Origin: Gemmatimonadota bacterium
Lineage (GTDB): Bacteria; Gemmatimonadota; Gemmatimonadetes; Gemmatimonadales; GWC2-71-9
DNA length: 11,254 nucleotides
Assembly (NCBI GenBank): GCA_029859185.1
Contig: JAOUDR010000042.1
Location: forward strand, 1-11,254
Direction of reading: 5' to 3'
In this document: positions 1 through 6,341 of the stretch, one piece after another
Layout: every line of letters starts with the position of its first letter
Numbering within the stretch: the stretch's first letter is position 1
Position numbers and translations under genes: made by a program
Notes under the pieces: generated by a model
The model's input: the letters and a program-made list of their open reading frames with translations, nothing else
What the model was told of the DNA's origin: nothing
The model's database searches: none

Positions 1-2
1 TC

Positions 3-1067
3 TACGCGCGGGACACTCTGTACTTCGGTACGCCGAGCGACATCGATGCCAACAGCAAGGTCGAGATCGTGCTGTCCATCGAGGTAAACAAGTTCGCCGT
101 TGGTGCTGCCGGGTTCGTCTTTTCCGGGGACCTGTACTCTCGGTCCACCTGTGCCTCGAGCGATTCCAGCGAAGTGTTCTACGGGCACGTGCCGGATCCA
201 GCGAATGCCGCCGGTACGGGGGCGCGATCAAAGGCGGGGGTCCTGTACCAGATGCCGTCGCTCATCGCACATGAGTTCACGCACAACATCCAGCAGTCAC
301 GGCGGATCGTGGTGCTCGGCGGGACGTCGCTCTTGGCGAGTTGGGAGTCGGAAGGGCAGGCGATGTTCGCGCAGGAAGTGGTCGGCCACAGCGTGTTGGG
401 TAATTCGGCAGGTCAGAACTACACCAGCGCGACTGCGCTCCAGGGACAGGGTGGCCGATGGTACGGGCAGGCCTTCGATATCTTGGCGACCTACTTCGGT
501 CGCCTGCCGTCGGGCAAGGCAGTCGGCGCGCCAGAGTTGTGCACGTTGTTCGGCAGTGTCTCGCTGTCGACGGCATGTGACCCCTTCCACTTCTACGGCG
601 CCTCGTGGTCCTTTCAGCGGTACGTCGCCGATCGATTCGGAGCTACCTACCCGGGCGGTGAGACCCAGCTGAGCCGCGACATCGTGAGCAAGTTCCCGAC
701 CGTGCAAGGGGCGGCAAACTGGGAGGCTGTCCTCGGCGTGTCCATCGATTCAGTCCATGCGCGGTGGGCGGCGATGCTGTACGGCGACGACCGCGTAGGC
801 GGGCTGGCTCCGGCGGTGGGCATGTCGAGCTGGAACATGTTCGAGATCTTCAACAGCTTCCCGAACGACAACTACCGCTTGATTCCGACCAGTCGGCAGT
901 TCGTGGCGTTCTCCGACAGCCGGAACGTCCGGGGCGGAAGTACCGCGTACACACTGGTCAGCAGTGCCGGTGCGCGGTCGGCGCTCGCCGTGCGCGTCAG
1001 AGATGGATCCGATGCCGTCCTGGCAGGGACGATGAAGCCGGTGCTCTGGATCCTGAGGACCCAATGA
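3..1067 (+). CDS. Secreted M30-like zinc metallopeptidase, 5' end outside window
   Basis: Open from the left edge in this frame, so the true start and any signal peptide lie upstream. The visible part (354 codons) is a gluzincin-type zinc peptidase. HEFTH at about 270-284 gives two zinc-ligand histidines and the catalytic glutamate. A WESEGQAMF segment about 20 residues later supplies the likely third ligand (Glu codon near 351). An FGTPSDIDAN stretch before it and the HEFTHNIQQS context resemble the M30 (hyicolysin-like) family; this family placement is by pattern only. Two cysteines (in STCASS and LSTACDP) and the hydrophilic make-up suit an exported enzyme. Its TGA stop overlaps the ATG of the following lipoprotein gene, so the two are probably co-translated. 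An internal ATG at 69 exists but lies in the middle of conserved-looking sequence and is not the start. Confidence 0.8.
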   Translation, partial: YARDTLYFGTPSDIDANSKVEIVLSIEVNKFAVGAAGFVFSGDLYSRSTCASSDSSEVFYGHVPDPANAAGTGARSKAGVLYQMPSLIAHEFTHNIQQSRRIVVLGGTSLLASWESEGQAMFAQEVVGHSVLGNSAGQNYTSATALQGQGGRWYGQAFDILATYFGRLPSGKAVGAPELCTLFGSVSLSTACDPFHFYGASWSFQRYVADRFGATYPGGETQLSRDIVSKFPTVQGAANWEAVLGVSIDSVHARWAAMLYGDDRVGGLAPAVGMSSWNMFEIFNSFPNDNYRLIPTSRQFVAFSDSRNVRGGSTAYTLVSSAGARSALAVRVRDGSDAVLAGTMKPVLWILRTQ

Positions 1068-1591
1068 TCATGCGCGTGGCAGTCTTGGGGGCTGTGGTGG
1101 GGCTCGCCGGGTGTGCGGCGGGGTCCCGCTCGGGCAAGGCGGCCGAGGCTCCCGTGACGGATACGGTGACGGTCGCGGGGATCCTCAGTGTGGTCGGGGC
1201 GGACCCAGTGACCCAGCTCGTCGTGCAGGCGGGAGAGGGGGCACCCACGGCGCTCGTGGGGTCGCTGCAGGCGGAGCTGCATCAGATGGTGGGTCTCGAA
1301 GTTCGCGTGACCGGCGTCCGCGCGGGCGCGGCACCTCCGGCAACCACATCGGTGGACGTCCATTCCTACGAAGCCGTCGCGCTGAATGGCGTGCCCGCTC
1401 ACACGGGGACGCTCGAGCAGGCTGGTGACGACGTTCGCCTGATCGGGACGCGGCAGGCCTGGACCCTGGTGGATCCGCCGGATGAAGTACGCGCGGCGGT
1501 CGGCGCGAAAGCATGGGTGGCAGGGGAGGCTGCGGGCGGCACCCTCCGCGTTACCGCCTACGGCATCATCAGGCGAGGATCTTCACCCTAG
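1064..1591 (+). CDS. Small lipoprotein of unknown function with two similar beta-rich halves
   Basis: The 175-residue product begins MIMRVAVLGAVVGLAGC, a short signal with an LAGC lipobox and the lipidated cysteine at residue 17, so it is expected on the cell envelope. The ATG at 1064 overlaps the upstream stop (ATGA); a second ATG at 1070 is equally usable, with a GAGGA ribosome-binding site at about 1054-1058 serving either. After an Ala/Gly/Ser-rich linker there are two similar segments, one starting VAGILSVVGADP and one starting HTGTLEQAGDD. Each alternates short hydrophobic strands with glycines and ends in a VRVTG- or LRVTAYG-like strand, suggesting a duplicated OB-like or barrel domain. 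I do not recognise a specific function. Coupling to the metallopeptidase suggests a partner, inhibitor or surface tether; that is inference. Confidence 0.75.
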   Translation: MIMRVAVLGAVVGLAGCAAGSRSGKAAEAPVTDTVTVAGILSVVGADPVTQLVVQAGEGAPTALVGSLQAELHQMVGLEVRVTGVRAGAAPPATTSVDVHSYEAVALNGVPAHTGTLEQAGDDVRLIGTRQAWTLVDPPDEVRAAVGAKAWVAGEAAGGTLRVTAYGIIRRGSSP

Positions 1592-1622
1592 GGACGCTCG
1601 CACGCGGCAGTGATTCATGACA

Positions 1623-1660
1623 ACAGACGGCGGACCGACTCACCTCGGCTCGCCGTCTGT
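1623..1660 (+). terminator. Strong hairpin, probable terminator of the peptidase-lipoprotein operon
   Basis: ACAGACGGCG (1623-1632) pairs perfectly with CGCCGTCTGT (1651-1660), and the loop can form a further CCGA/TCGG stem. It lies 31 bases after the lipoprotein stop. It is followed by pyrimidine-rich CTGTCTGTCC rather than a pure T-run, so termination efficiency is uncertain. Confidence 0.6.
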
Positions 1661-1680
1661 CTGTCTGTCCGTCTGAACGG

Positions 1681-1722
1681 CCGGAGACATGGGTAACAAA
1701 TAGACCGAAGACATAGGTAACA
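1681..1722 (+). repeat. Left inverted repeat of the IS481 element (two tandem copies of an 18-mer)
   Basis: Two copies of a CCGRAGACATRGGTAACA unit start at 1681 and 1705. They mirror two copies at the other end. Doubled units at each end probably form paired transposase-binding sites. Confidence 0.75.
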
Positions 1723-1723
1723 G

Positions 1724-2908
1724 TCAGGTCTCCGATCGGCGGGGCTTGGCCCGGAGGTGGACGCCGGTGATGTGCCCGGCGCGTTCGTCCAGGTGCCCCA
1801 GCAGATAGTCGTAGAAGTAGACCGCCCAGCGGCCGTCGGCAACCTCCTCGAAGCCGACGTGTTCACCGATGAGGGCGGGCGCGAGCGTCACGTAGCGACG
1901 ATGGAACCGGACGCCGCCGTTGGTACTGACATAACGGGTGCCGTAGTGGCTCGGGTACTCCGGACCCGGAATACGCGCCGGGAAGACCCGCCGCGAGGGG
2001 CGATAGACCGCGGCCGGCGGTTTGCCGTGGAGGGCCTCGTGGGGGCGCTCGGTGTTGTACTCGAGGCAAAACGTGTTGAAGCGTCGCTGCTGGGCGCGGA
2101 GCGTCGCCTTGGGCGGCCGCGTGGCTTCCGCCTTGAGGGTGCGATGCATCCGCTCGTGCCGGGCGTTCTGCTGGGGCGAGGCGGGTTCGATCAGCTCCGG
2201 CCGAATCCCGAGCTTCATCCACCACACGCTGAGTGCGGAGAGCCGATTGAGTGCCGTGGAGGCAAAGGGGGTGCCGTTGTCGGTGCGGATTCGGTCCGGG
2301 AGCCCATGCTCCTGGAAGACGCGGGTGAAGACGGCCTGCGAGTCCGTGCTCGTCGGATGGTGGAGCGCGTGACACGCCAGGAGGTAGCGCGAGTACCCAT
2401 CGACGATGGTCAAGGGATGACAGCGCCCGCCGGCGCCGAGGGCGAAATGGCCCTTGAAGTCCGCCGTCCAGACATCGTTCGGGGCGAGGATGGGCGACGT
2501 CGGACGCCCGGGGTGCCCGGGACGCGGGCGACGCCGCTTGGGCCGCACGAGGCCGTGGCGCTTGAACAGCGCTCCCACCGTACTCGCGGCCGGCAACGTC
2601 AGCTGGGGATGGCGCGGACCGAGATACGCCAGGATCTTGCGCGGGCCCCAGGTCGGATGCCGTCGCCGGGCGGTCAGCAGCAGCGTCGCGATCTCGGGGG
2701 CCACCGCCCACGGCGACGTGTGCGGCCGCCGCGAGTGGTCGCCCAAGGCGCGATCGCCCTCAACCAGGAAGCGGGTCAACCACTTGTATCCCACGCGGCG
2801 ACTGATGCCGTAGCTCGCACACAGCACGGTCATCGAGCCGGTCCCGCGCAGGTAGTCATCGACAAACTGGCGTCGCTCGGACATAGGCGTCTGCACTCTC
2901 CACGGCAT
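1724..2908 (-). CDS. IS481-family transposase (DDE)
   Basis: A 394-residue transposase that looks intact. The chosen start is MPWRVQTP (ATG at 2906-2908) because GGGAGGTG lies just upstream on minus and related IS481 transposases open with MPW. A longer in-frame start at 2929 has no comparable ribosome-binding site. The order is N-terminal helix-turn-helix (SYGISRR.GYKWL, residues about 32-50), a basic linker rich in Arg/Pro (about 120-140), then the integrase core. Catalytic candidates are Asp150 (WTADFKG), Asp210 (RTDNGTPF) and Glu252 (NARHERMHRTLK), the family arrangement. The C-terminal beta domain includes PEYPSHYGTRYV and YFYDYLLGHLDE. It cuts and joins the element ends at 1681-1722 and 2943-2985. 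Confidence 0.92.
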   Translation of the reverse strand: MPWRVQTPMSERRQFVDDYLRGTGSMTVLCASYGISRRVGYKWLTRFLVEGDRALGDHSRRPHTSPWAVAPEIATLLLTARRRHPTWGPRKILAYLGPRHPQLTLPAASTVGALFKRHGLVRPKRRRPRPGHPGRPTSPILAPNDVWTADFKGHFALGAGGRCHPLTIVDGYSRYLLACHALHHPTSTDSQAVFTRVFQEHGLPDRIRTDNGTPFASTALNRLSALSVWWMKLGIRPELIEPASPQQNARHERMHRTLKAEATRPPKATLRAQQRRFNTFCLEYNTERPHEALHGKPPAAVYRPSRRVFPARIPGPEYPSHYGTRYVSTNGGVRFHRRYVTLAPALIGEHVGFEEVADGRWAVYFYDYLLGHLDERAGHITGVHLRAKPRRSET

Positions 2909-2942
2909 CGGGCACCTCCCTGGTGCCAACGATGCCCGAAAG

Positions 2943-2985
2943 TGTTACCTATGTCTCCGGTCCAAAGTGTTACCTATGTCCCCGG
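2943..2985 (-). repeat. Right inverted repeat of the IS481 element (two tandem copies)
   Basis: TGTTACCTATGTCTCCGG starts at 2943 and TGTTACCTATGTCCCCGG at 2968, separated by a short TCCAAAG-type spacer. They are the inverse of the units at 1681-1722. Confidence 0.75.
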
Positions 2986-3001
2986 TCCGTACCATGTTGC
3001 G

Positions 3002-3139
3002 CTCTAACCCGCGCGTGCTGCTGTCGGGCGCTGCGCCTGGCGGAGCGCTCACTCGCCCTGCAGGTTCCTTAGTGATGTCGTTGACACACGTTGCTGCTGG
3101 CGAAGAGGTCGCCCGCAGCAGACGCGCAGATCGTTAGAG
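3002..3139 (+). other. attC: attC recombination site 1 (integron cassette boundary)
   Basis: Left core CTCTAAC (3002-3008) and right core GTTAGAG (3133-3139) are perfect inverses. Next to them GCGCG/CGCGC and TGCTGCTG..CGGGCG/CGCCCGCAGCAGA pair with a few unpaired bases, the extrahelical-base pattern of attC hairpins. The site is 138 bp, in the long chromosomal-integron class. It shares 18 identical bases (ACACGTTGCTGCTGGCGA, 3086-3103) with attC2, 84 bases after the left core in both. The canonical right core GTTRRRY is met except for the last base (G instead of Y). Confidence 0.8.
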
Positions 3140-3161
3140 AGTGCAGGAAGCGACGGCCGCA

Positions 3162-4145
3162 CTAATGCCGGTTCACTACGACGAGCTTGCCAGCAACGGC
3201 GCCGTCCTCCATTGCCTGGTGCGCCTCAGCGATCTGGTCCAAGTCATAGACCTGCGCAATCGGCACCGTGGCTTCACCACGTTCCACTGCGTCGAGAAAC
3301 TCGGCGAGCACGTCGGCAGGCAGGTCACTCGATCCGCCACCGTAGGCCGTGAGTCGGACTCCGCGAGGCAAGTACTCGATAGGGTAGAACTGCTCAATCG
3401 TCCACTTGTTACTGAGCATTCCAGTGAAGCATACCACCCCATGAACACGCGTAGCGCGGAGGGTATCCGGAAGGGTCGGGGTCCCCACAAGCTCTAGCGC
3501 CAAGTCCACCCCGTCCTTCACGATCCCTCGGACCTGCGGCGCCACCTCGCCATCGTCTATCAGGGGATGGTGGACCCCGATGCTTCGGAGGGCGTCGACC
3601 TTCTTCTCCGAGCGAGTTGTCGAGAGCACGGTCAGCCCGCGCCTCTTGGCGAGAATAGCAGCCGTCATCCCGACGGACGATGTACCTCCACGGATGAGGA
3701 TGGACTGCCCCGGCTTGGCGTCGAGTCCCACCGTCAGGGACCCGTTCGCGGTCTGGAGCATTTCCGGGACCGCGCCAAGCACACGCCAGTCCAGGGAACT
3801 CGCGAACGGGATCACCTGGCCGGCCGGCACCATCGTGTACTCCGCATACCCACCGTCGAAGACGCGTCCCATGCCTCCCATCATGGTCATCACCCGTTGT
3901 CCGGGACTGAATTCACCCCCGGGCGCACTGACGACCTCGCCGGTCGCCTCGATGCCAAGCACGCGCGGGAATGTGACACCGCGGGCGAGGCCGAGACGCG
4001 TATGGAGCTCCGAACGGTTGAGCCCGAAGGCGCGTACGCGGATCAGGACCCAACCAGGGCGAGGCTGCGGAACGGGACGCTGCTCGATCCTGAGCGCCGC
4101 CGGCGGTCCCGGGGCGTCCAGCACGACGGCTCTCATGGTTTTCAT
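3162..4145 (-). CDS. Zinc-independent quinone oxidoreductase-like medium-chain dehydrogenase
   Basis: 327 residues, starting MKTMRAVVLD (ATG at 4143-4145; a second ATG at 4136 is possible). The N-terminal GroES-like domain has the family signatures GLNRSELHTR (41-50) and GIEATGEV (64-71). The Rossmann domain carries GGTSSVG (153-159), a variant of the AxxGxxG dinucleotide-binding loop. Structural and catalytic zinc-ligand cysteines are absent, as in zeta-crystallin/QOR enzymes, which reduce quinones or alpha,beta-unsaturated carbonyls with NAD(P)H. It is the last gene of the minus-strand cluster, 65 bases after the hydrolase stop, so it is probably cotranscribed. It ends 23 bases from attC1. 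The exact substrate cannot be told from sequence. Confidence 0.85.
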   Translation of the reverse strand: MKTMRAVVLDAPGPPAALRIEQRPVPQPRPGWVLIRVRAFGLNRSELHTRLGLARGVTFPRVLGIEATGEVVSAPGGEFSPGQRVMTMMGGMGRVFDGGYAEYTMVPAGQVIPFASSLDWRVLGAVPEMLQTANGSLTVGLDAKPGQSILIRGGTSSVGMTAAILAKRRGLTVLSTTRSEKKVDALRSIGVHHPLIDDGEVAPQVRGIVKDGVDLALELVGTPTLPDTLRATRVHGVVCFTGMLSNKWTIEQFYPIEYLPRGVRLTAYGGGSSDLPADVLAEFLDAVERGEATVPIAQVYDLDQIAEAHQAMEDGAVAGKLVVVNRH

Positions 4146-4164
4146 CCGACTCGAGGCTCCCGGG

Positions 4165-4197
4165 GAATGGGCCCGACGCAGGCGGCCGGGCCCATTC
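4165..4197 (-). terminator. Perfect 11-bp hairpin between hydrolase and oxidoreductase genes
   Basis: GAATGGGCCCG (4165-4175) pairs with CGGGCCCATTC (4187-4197) around an 11-base loop. It lies in the 65-base gap after the hydrolase stop. No T-run follows in either direction, so it may lower but not abolish read-through, or protect an mRNA 3' end. Confidence 0.5.
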
Positions 4198-4210
4198 AGA
4201 AAGAGGTGAT

Positions 4211-5233
4211 CTAGTCGACGCGCAGATACGCAAGCAGACGGTCGCAATGACTCGCGGCCCAGACATCGACGCCGGCCAGCACGCCACCCCATCGCTGAAC
4301 CAGTCTCGCAGCACAGGCCTCCGCCATCGAGTCAAGGTAGTAACGGAAGAGGAGGAATGGGTTACTCCAGCCACCAGCCTCGGCCGCTTGGCCCATTGTG
4401 GCCATCATGTCGGTGCTTCTGATCACGTCCGTCGCGACGGCCAGCGCGTCGTCTGTATAGTCGATCGACGCCTGGATCTGATCCCGCGTCCCGAGTTGCG
4501 TCAGATGGCCTCCCACGAAGATCTCCCAATCCCGTGACATCACCTCGTCGCCCAGAGCGAGGTAGTTGTGGATGTTCATCGTGAGGTCCAGTCCCTGGAA
4601 CGTCACCCACCCTGGAGTATACGAGTCGATGGCGTAGAGTACGCCTTGGCGAGGCAGAGTGATGAACATGTCAGCCTCGACCGAGTGATAGGGACCCACC
4701 TCGTCCAGTTCGATCAACGCGCCGCCCACCTTCAGGGTCCGCGACCCGCGGAACGTCTCGTTCGGAACTGGACGGTTCGGGTCGGCCATGTCGAGCAAGT
4801 AGGCCCCGACCCGCTCATGCGCAATGATGGTGAGATTCGGCAGGACTGCGGTGAGCGCCCCAGCGGCCCCAATGTGATCCTTGTGCGCGTGGCTGTAGAT
4901 GAGGTGAGTGATCGGCCGGTCCGTGATCGAGCGCACGATGTCGGGTAGCGTGGCGCCGAACGAGCCGGGCGCGTCCAGCAGCACCACACCGTTTTGCGTA
5001 ACGAGGAACCCTGATTGCCAGATTCCGTCCGTCACGATGTAGAACTGATCGGCGACCTCGCTCACCCCGTATCCAAGTGCGGGATCGACCGGCAGCCGAG
5101 CAGCGCCGACGGAGGCGGGGACGGCCAGGTACTTCGAGACCGGCACACCGCCGACCGTGGGCTCGGTCTGGGCAAGTCCGACCCCCGGGAACCGGAGTGC
5201 GACGAGGACTGCGATGGCGAATGATCGTTTCAT
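4211..5233 (-). CDS. Secreted metallo-beta-lactamase-fold hydrolase
   Basis: 340 residues. The ATG at 5231-5233 is preceded by GGGAG and opens a typical signal peptide (MKRSFAIAVLVAL..GVGLAQ, cleavage near residue 21), indicating export to the periplasm. The MBL zinc site is complete: SHAHKDH gives His115, His117, Asp119 and His120; further ligands are His183 (PYHSVEAD), Asp203 (LYAIDSY) and His243 (VGGHLTQ). The C-terminal third is helical and not a known accessory domain to me. The fold covers beta-lactamases, lactonases, thiolesterases and others; nothing visible picks one, and calling it an antibiotic-resistance gene would be unsupported. It has its own MarR-type operator 22 bases upstream and is followed by the oxidoreductase, so hydrolysis and reduction may act on the same foreign compound. 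Confidence 0.85.
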   Translation of the reverse strand: MKRSFAIAVLVALRFPGVGLAQTEPTVGGVPVSKYLAVPASVGAARLPVDPALGYGVSEVADQFYIVTDGIWQSGFLVTQNGVVLLDAPGSFGATLPDIVRSITDRPITHLIYSHAHKDHIGAAGALTAVLPNLTIIAHERVGAYLLDMADPNRPVPNETFRGSRTLKVGGALIELDEVGPYHSVEADMFITLPRQGVLYAIDSYTPGWVTFQGLDLTMNIHNYLALGDEVMSRDWEIFVGGHLTQLGTRDQIQASIDYTDDALAVATDVIRSTDMMATMGQAAEAGGWSNPFLLFRYYLDSMAEACAARLVQRWGGVLAGVDVWAASHCDRLLAYLRVD

Positions 5234-5254
5234 CTGGTATGGCTCCCATCTTTT

Positions 5255-5270
5255 ACTCCTCGCGAGGAGT
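5255..5270. promoter_or_regulatory. MarR-type operator in front of the hydrolase gene
   Basis: ACTCCTCGCGAGGAGT is a perfect 16-bp palindrome. On minus it is followed by TAAAAG, a weak -10-like element, and then the GGGAG ribosome-binding site. The same core, in the same position relative to the -10, occurs before marR at 5784-5803, so binding here should block the hydrolase promoter. Confidence 0.75.
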
Positions 5271-5328
5271 GTATGATCGAGCCGCGTCGGCACGCGTGCC
5301 GAATCGGGACCTGCGTCTTGCGAACGTT

Positions 5329-5775
5329 CTACGAGAGGTCGCTCAGGATATCAATGAGCTCAGCCAGCCTCTCCCGCCTCAGCCGGCCAAGCGATCGCTT
5401 CGCGGCGCGCGTTACTTGCGGGTTCAAGACTCTGAGCAATGCCGTCCCCTGATCTGTGACTCTGCTCTTGCGCTGGCGCGCATCCGCCTCGGCGCGCCAC
5501 GACACAACGAGCTTTTTCGACTCGAGCCCCTTCAAGAGGCGCGTCATGTCGGGGTCGCGGGTGACCATGCGCTCGGCGATCTCCGTTCGAGTGAGTCCGC
5601 CTTCACCTGCTCTACTCAGGATCCGGAGGACATTGTACTGTGATGGCGATAACCCGCCAGCACCGACCACCGCATCGCTGGGCGCCGCGGCTTCGGCGGC
5701 GGCATGCACAAGCGCGATCAAAGCCCGCTCCTCGAGCCCTCGAACCCCCATATGCGCGCCAGGGTTTCTGGCCAT
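5329..5775 (-). CDS. MarR-family transcriptional repressor
   Basis: 148 residues, the usual MarR length, from ATG 5773-5775. A dimerisation helix comes first, then the winged helix: LSPSQYNVLRILSRAG (42-57), LTRTEIAERMVTRDPDMTRLLKGLE (61-85) with the recognition helix, and a wing ADARQRKSRVTDQG (97-110). The C-terminal helix is Leu/Arg-rich. There is no cysteine at all, which argues against an OhrR-type thiol redox switch and for a small-molecule ligand. It is the first gene of a minus-strand cluster with an MBL hydrolase and an oxidoreductase. A palindromic operator lies in its own promoter and another before the hydrolase, so negative autoregulation and repression of the downstream pair are likely. 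Confidence 0.88.
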   Translation of the reverse strand: MARNPGAHMGVRGLEERALIALVHAAAEAAAPSDAVVGAGGLSPSQYNVLRILSRAGEGGLTRTEIAERMVTRDPDMTRLLKGLESKKLVVSWRAEADARQRKSRVTDQGTALLRVLNPQVTRAAKRSLGRLRRERLAELIDILSDLS

Positions 5776-5780
5776 GAGAG

Positions 5781-5810
5781 AATATACTCCTCGCGAGGAA
5801 TATTTGTCAA
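5781..5810 (-). promoter_or_regulatory. Sigma-70-type promoter of marR
   Basis: On minus: TTGACA (5805-5810, perfect -35), an 18-base spacer, then TATATT (5781-5786, five of six -10 bases). A start site about 7 bases downstream falls on or next to the marR ATG at 5775, which predicts a leaderless or nearly leaderless mRNA. No ribosome-binding site precedes that ATG. Confidence 0.7.
5784..5803. promoter_or_regulatory. MarR-type operator in the marR promoter spacer
   Basis: ATACTCCTCGCGAGGAATAT is a 20-bp palindrome with one mismatched pair. It fills the spacer between -35 and -10 and touches the -10, so a bound dimer would exclude RNA polymerase. It matches the site at 5255-5270 over TACTCCTCGCGAGGA. 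Confidence 0.8.
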
Positions 5811-5850
5811 GCCTCCTCCTTACGGAGCATGCGCTCTCTACCACGACCAT

Positions 5851-6186
5851 ATGAAAGCGCGGAGCGGCCCACGGGCGGTGGACCGCGCCGGTGACGAGGC
5901 GGCCTTCACCAGCTTCGGCAGGGTGGACGTGTACGCGAATGGCGTCGAGGTGGAGCGCGTGGTGCCTGGCGGCGACCACCCGTCGTGGAGCGGGACGAGC
6001 ATGGCCGCACCGCAAGTGGTGAACCTCGTGGCCAAGCTCTTCGCGCGATATCCGTCGCTGACTGTCGCCCAGGTCCGGCAGCTTATTACGGACGGCGCGG
6101 ATATCCGGCGGCTGAGCGAAGGGCGGTCTATCGGGTTGCTGAACGAGAAAGCGACATTCGATCTGGCGGCTCGTCGAGTCAGGTGA
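5851..6186 (+). pseudogene. C-terminal relic of a subtilisin-family (S8) serine peptidase
   Basis: About 110 codons matching only the last part of a subtilase: FTSFG..VDVYANGVEVERVVPGG, then WSGTSMAAPQVVNLVAKL carrying the catalytic serine motif GTSMAAP, then SLTVAQVRQLI and a closing LLNEKATFDL. The Asp and His parts of the catalytic triad are missing, so it cannot work alone. The ATG at 5851 is simply the first in frame, and no promoter or ribosome-binding site is evident. It lies back-to-back with marR, and the homologous part begins around 5875. It probably survives from a larger cassette gene cut by a deletion that brought the marR cluster next to it. Confidence 0.7.
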
Positions 6187-6193
6187 CGGGTCA

Positions 6194-6341
6194 ACGGGCT
6201 CCTGAGCGCGGGGGCGCTGTCTGACCAGCGCATGAAGCTGGCGGCGCGCGCACTTCCTGTCCGCTCGGAAAGGCGCTACCCTGTGGGCGTGCCTGGACAG
6301 ATCTCGTTCGCGCGCCGCAGCTTATGCGCGAATCCGTTAGC
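6194..6341 (+). other. attC: Degenerate attC-like site next to the IS110 element
   Basis: The right half (CGCGCCGCAGCTTATGCGCGAATCCGTTAGC, ending at 6341) follows the pattern of attC1, in particular GCGCGAATCCGTTAG against GCGCAGATCGTTAG. The left boundary GGTCAAC at about 6191-6197 is a weak core, giving about 150 bp, like the other long sites. Internal pairing is imperfect. The end of the IS110 element overlaps the right core. Confidence 0.45.

Larger units (their letters stand above)
1679..2988 (-). mobile_element. Complete IS481-family insertion sequence
   Basis: About 1.3 kb, bounded by imperfect inverted repeats of roughly 44 bp and containing one DDE transposase gene on the minus strand. 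The left end reads CCGGAGACATGGGTAACA and then, after a short spacer, CCGAAGACATAGGTAACA. The right end, read inward on minus, gives CCGGGGACATAGGTAACA and then CCGGAGACATAGGTAACA. No target-site duplication is obvious to me, so the outermost bases are approximate. The element sits between the operon hairpin at 1623-1660 and attC site 1, ending about 13 bases before the attC left core. Confidence 0.85.

Noticed and set aside
1655..1672. CTGTCTGTCTGTCCGTCTG short tandem repeat
   Set aside because: Only about four units; explained as the right arm and tail of the hairpin at 1623-1660.
1757..3007. Long open frame on + opposite the IS481 transposase
   Set aside because: It is the antisense shadow of a well-conserved transposase; its residues are Arg/Gly/Pro-biased and match no family.
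3567..4214. Open frames on + opposite the oxidoreductase
   Set aside because: Low-complexity composition and full overlap with a gene carrying recognisable motifs.
4211..5233. Calling the MBL-fold protein a beta-lactamase or quorum-quenching lactonase
   Set aside because: The zinc ligands define only the superfamily; no subclass-specific residues can be assigned by eye.
5231..5293. A longer hydrolase start (GTG at 5293)
   Set aside because: It would put the palindromic operator inside the coding region and hide a clean signal peptide; the ATG at 5233 has a GGGAG site.
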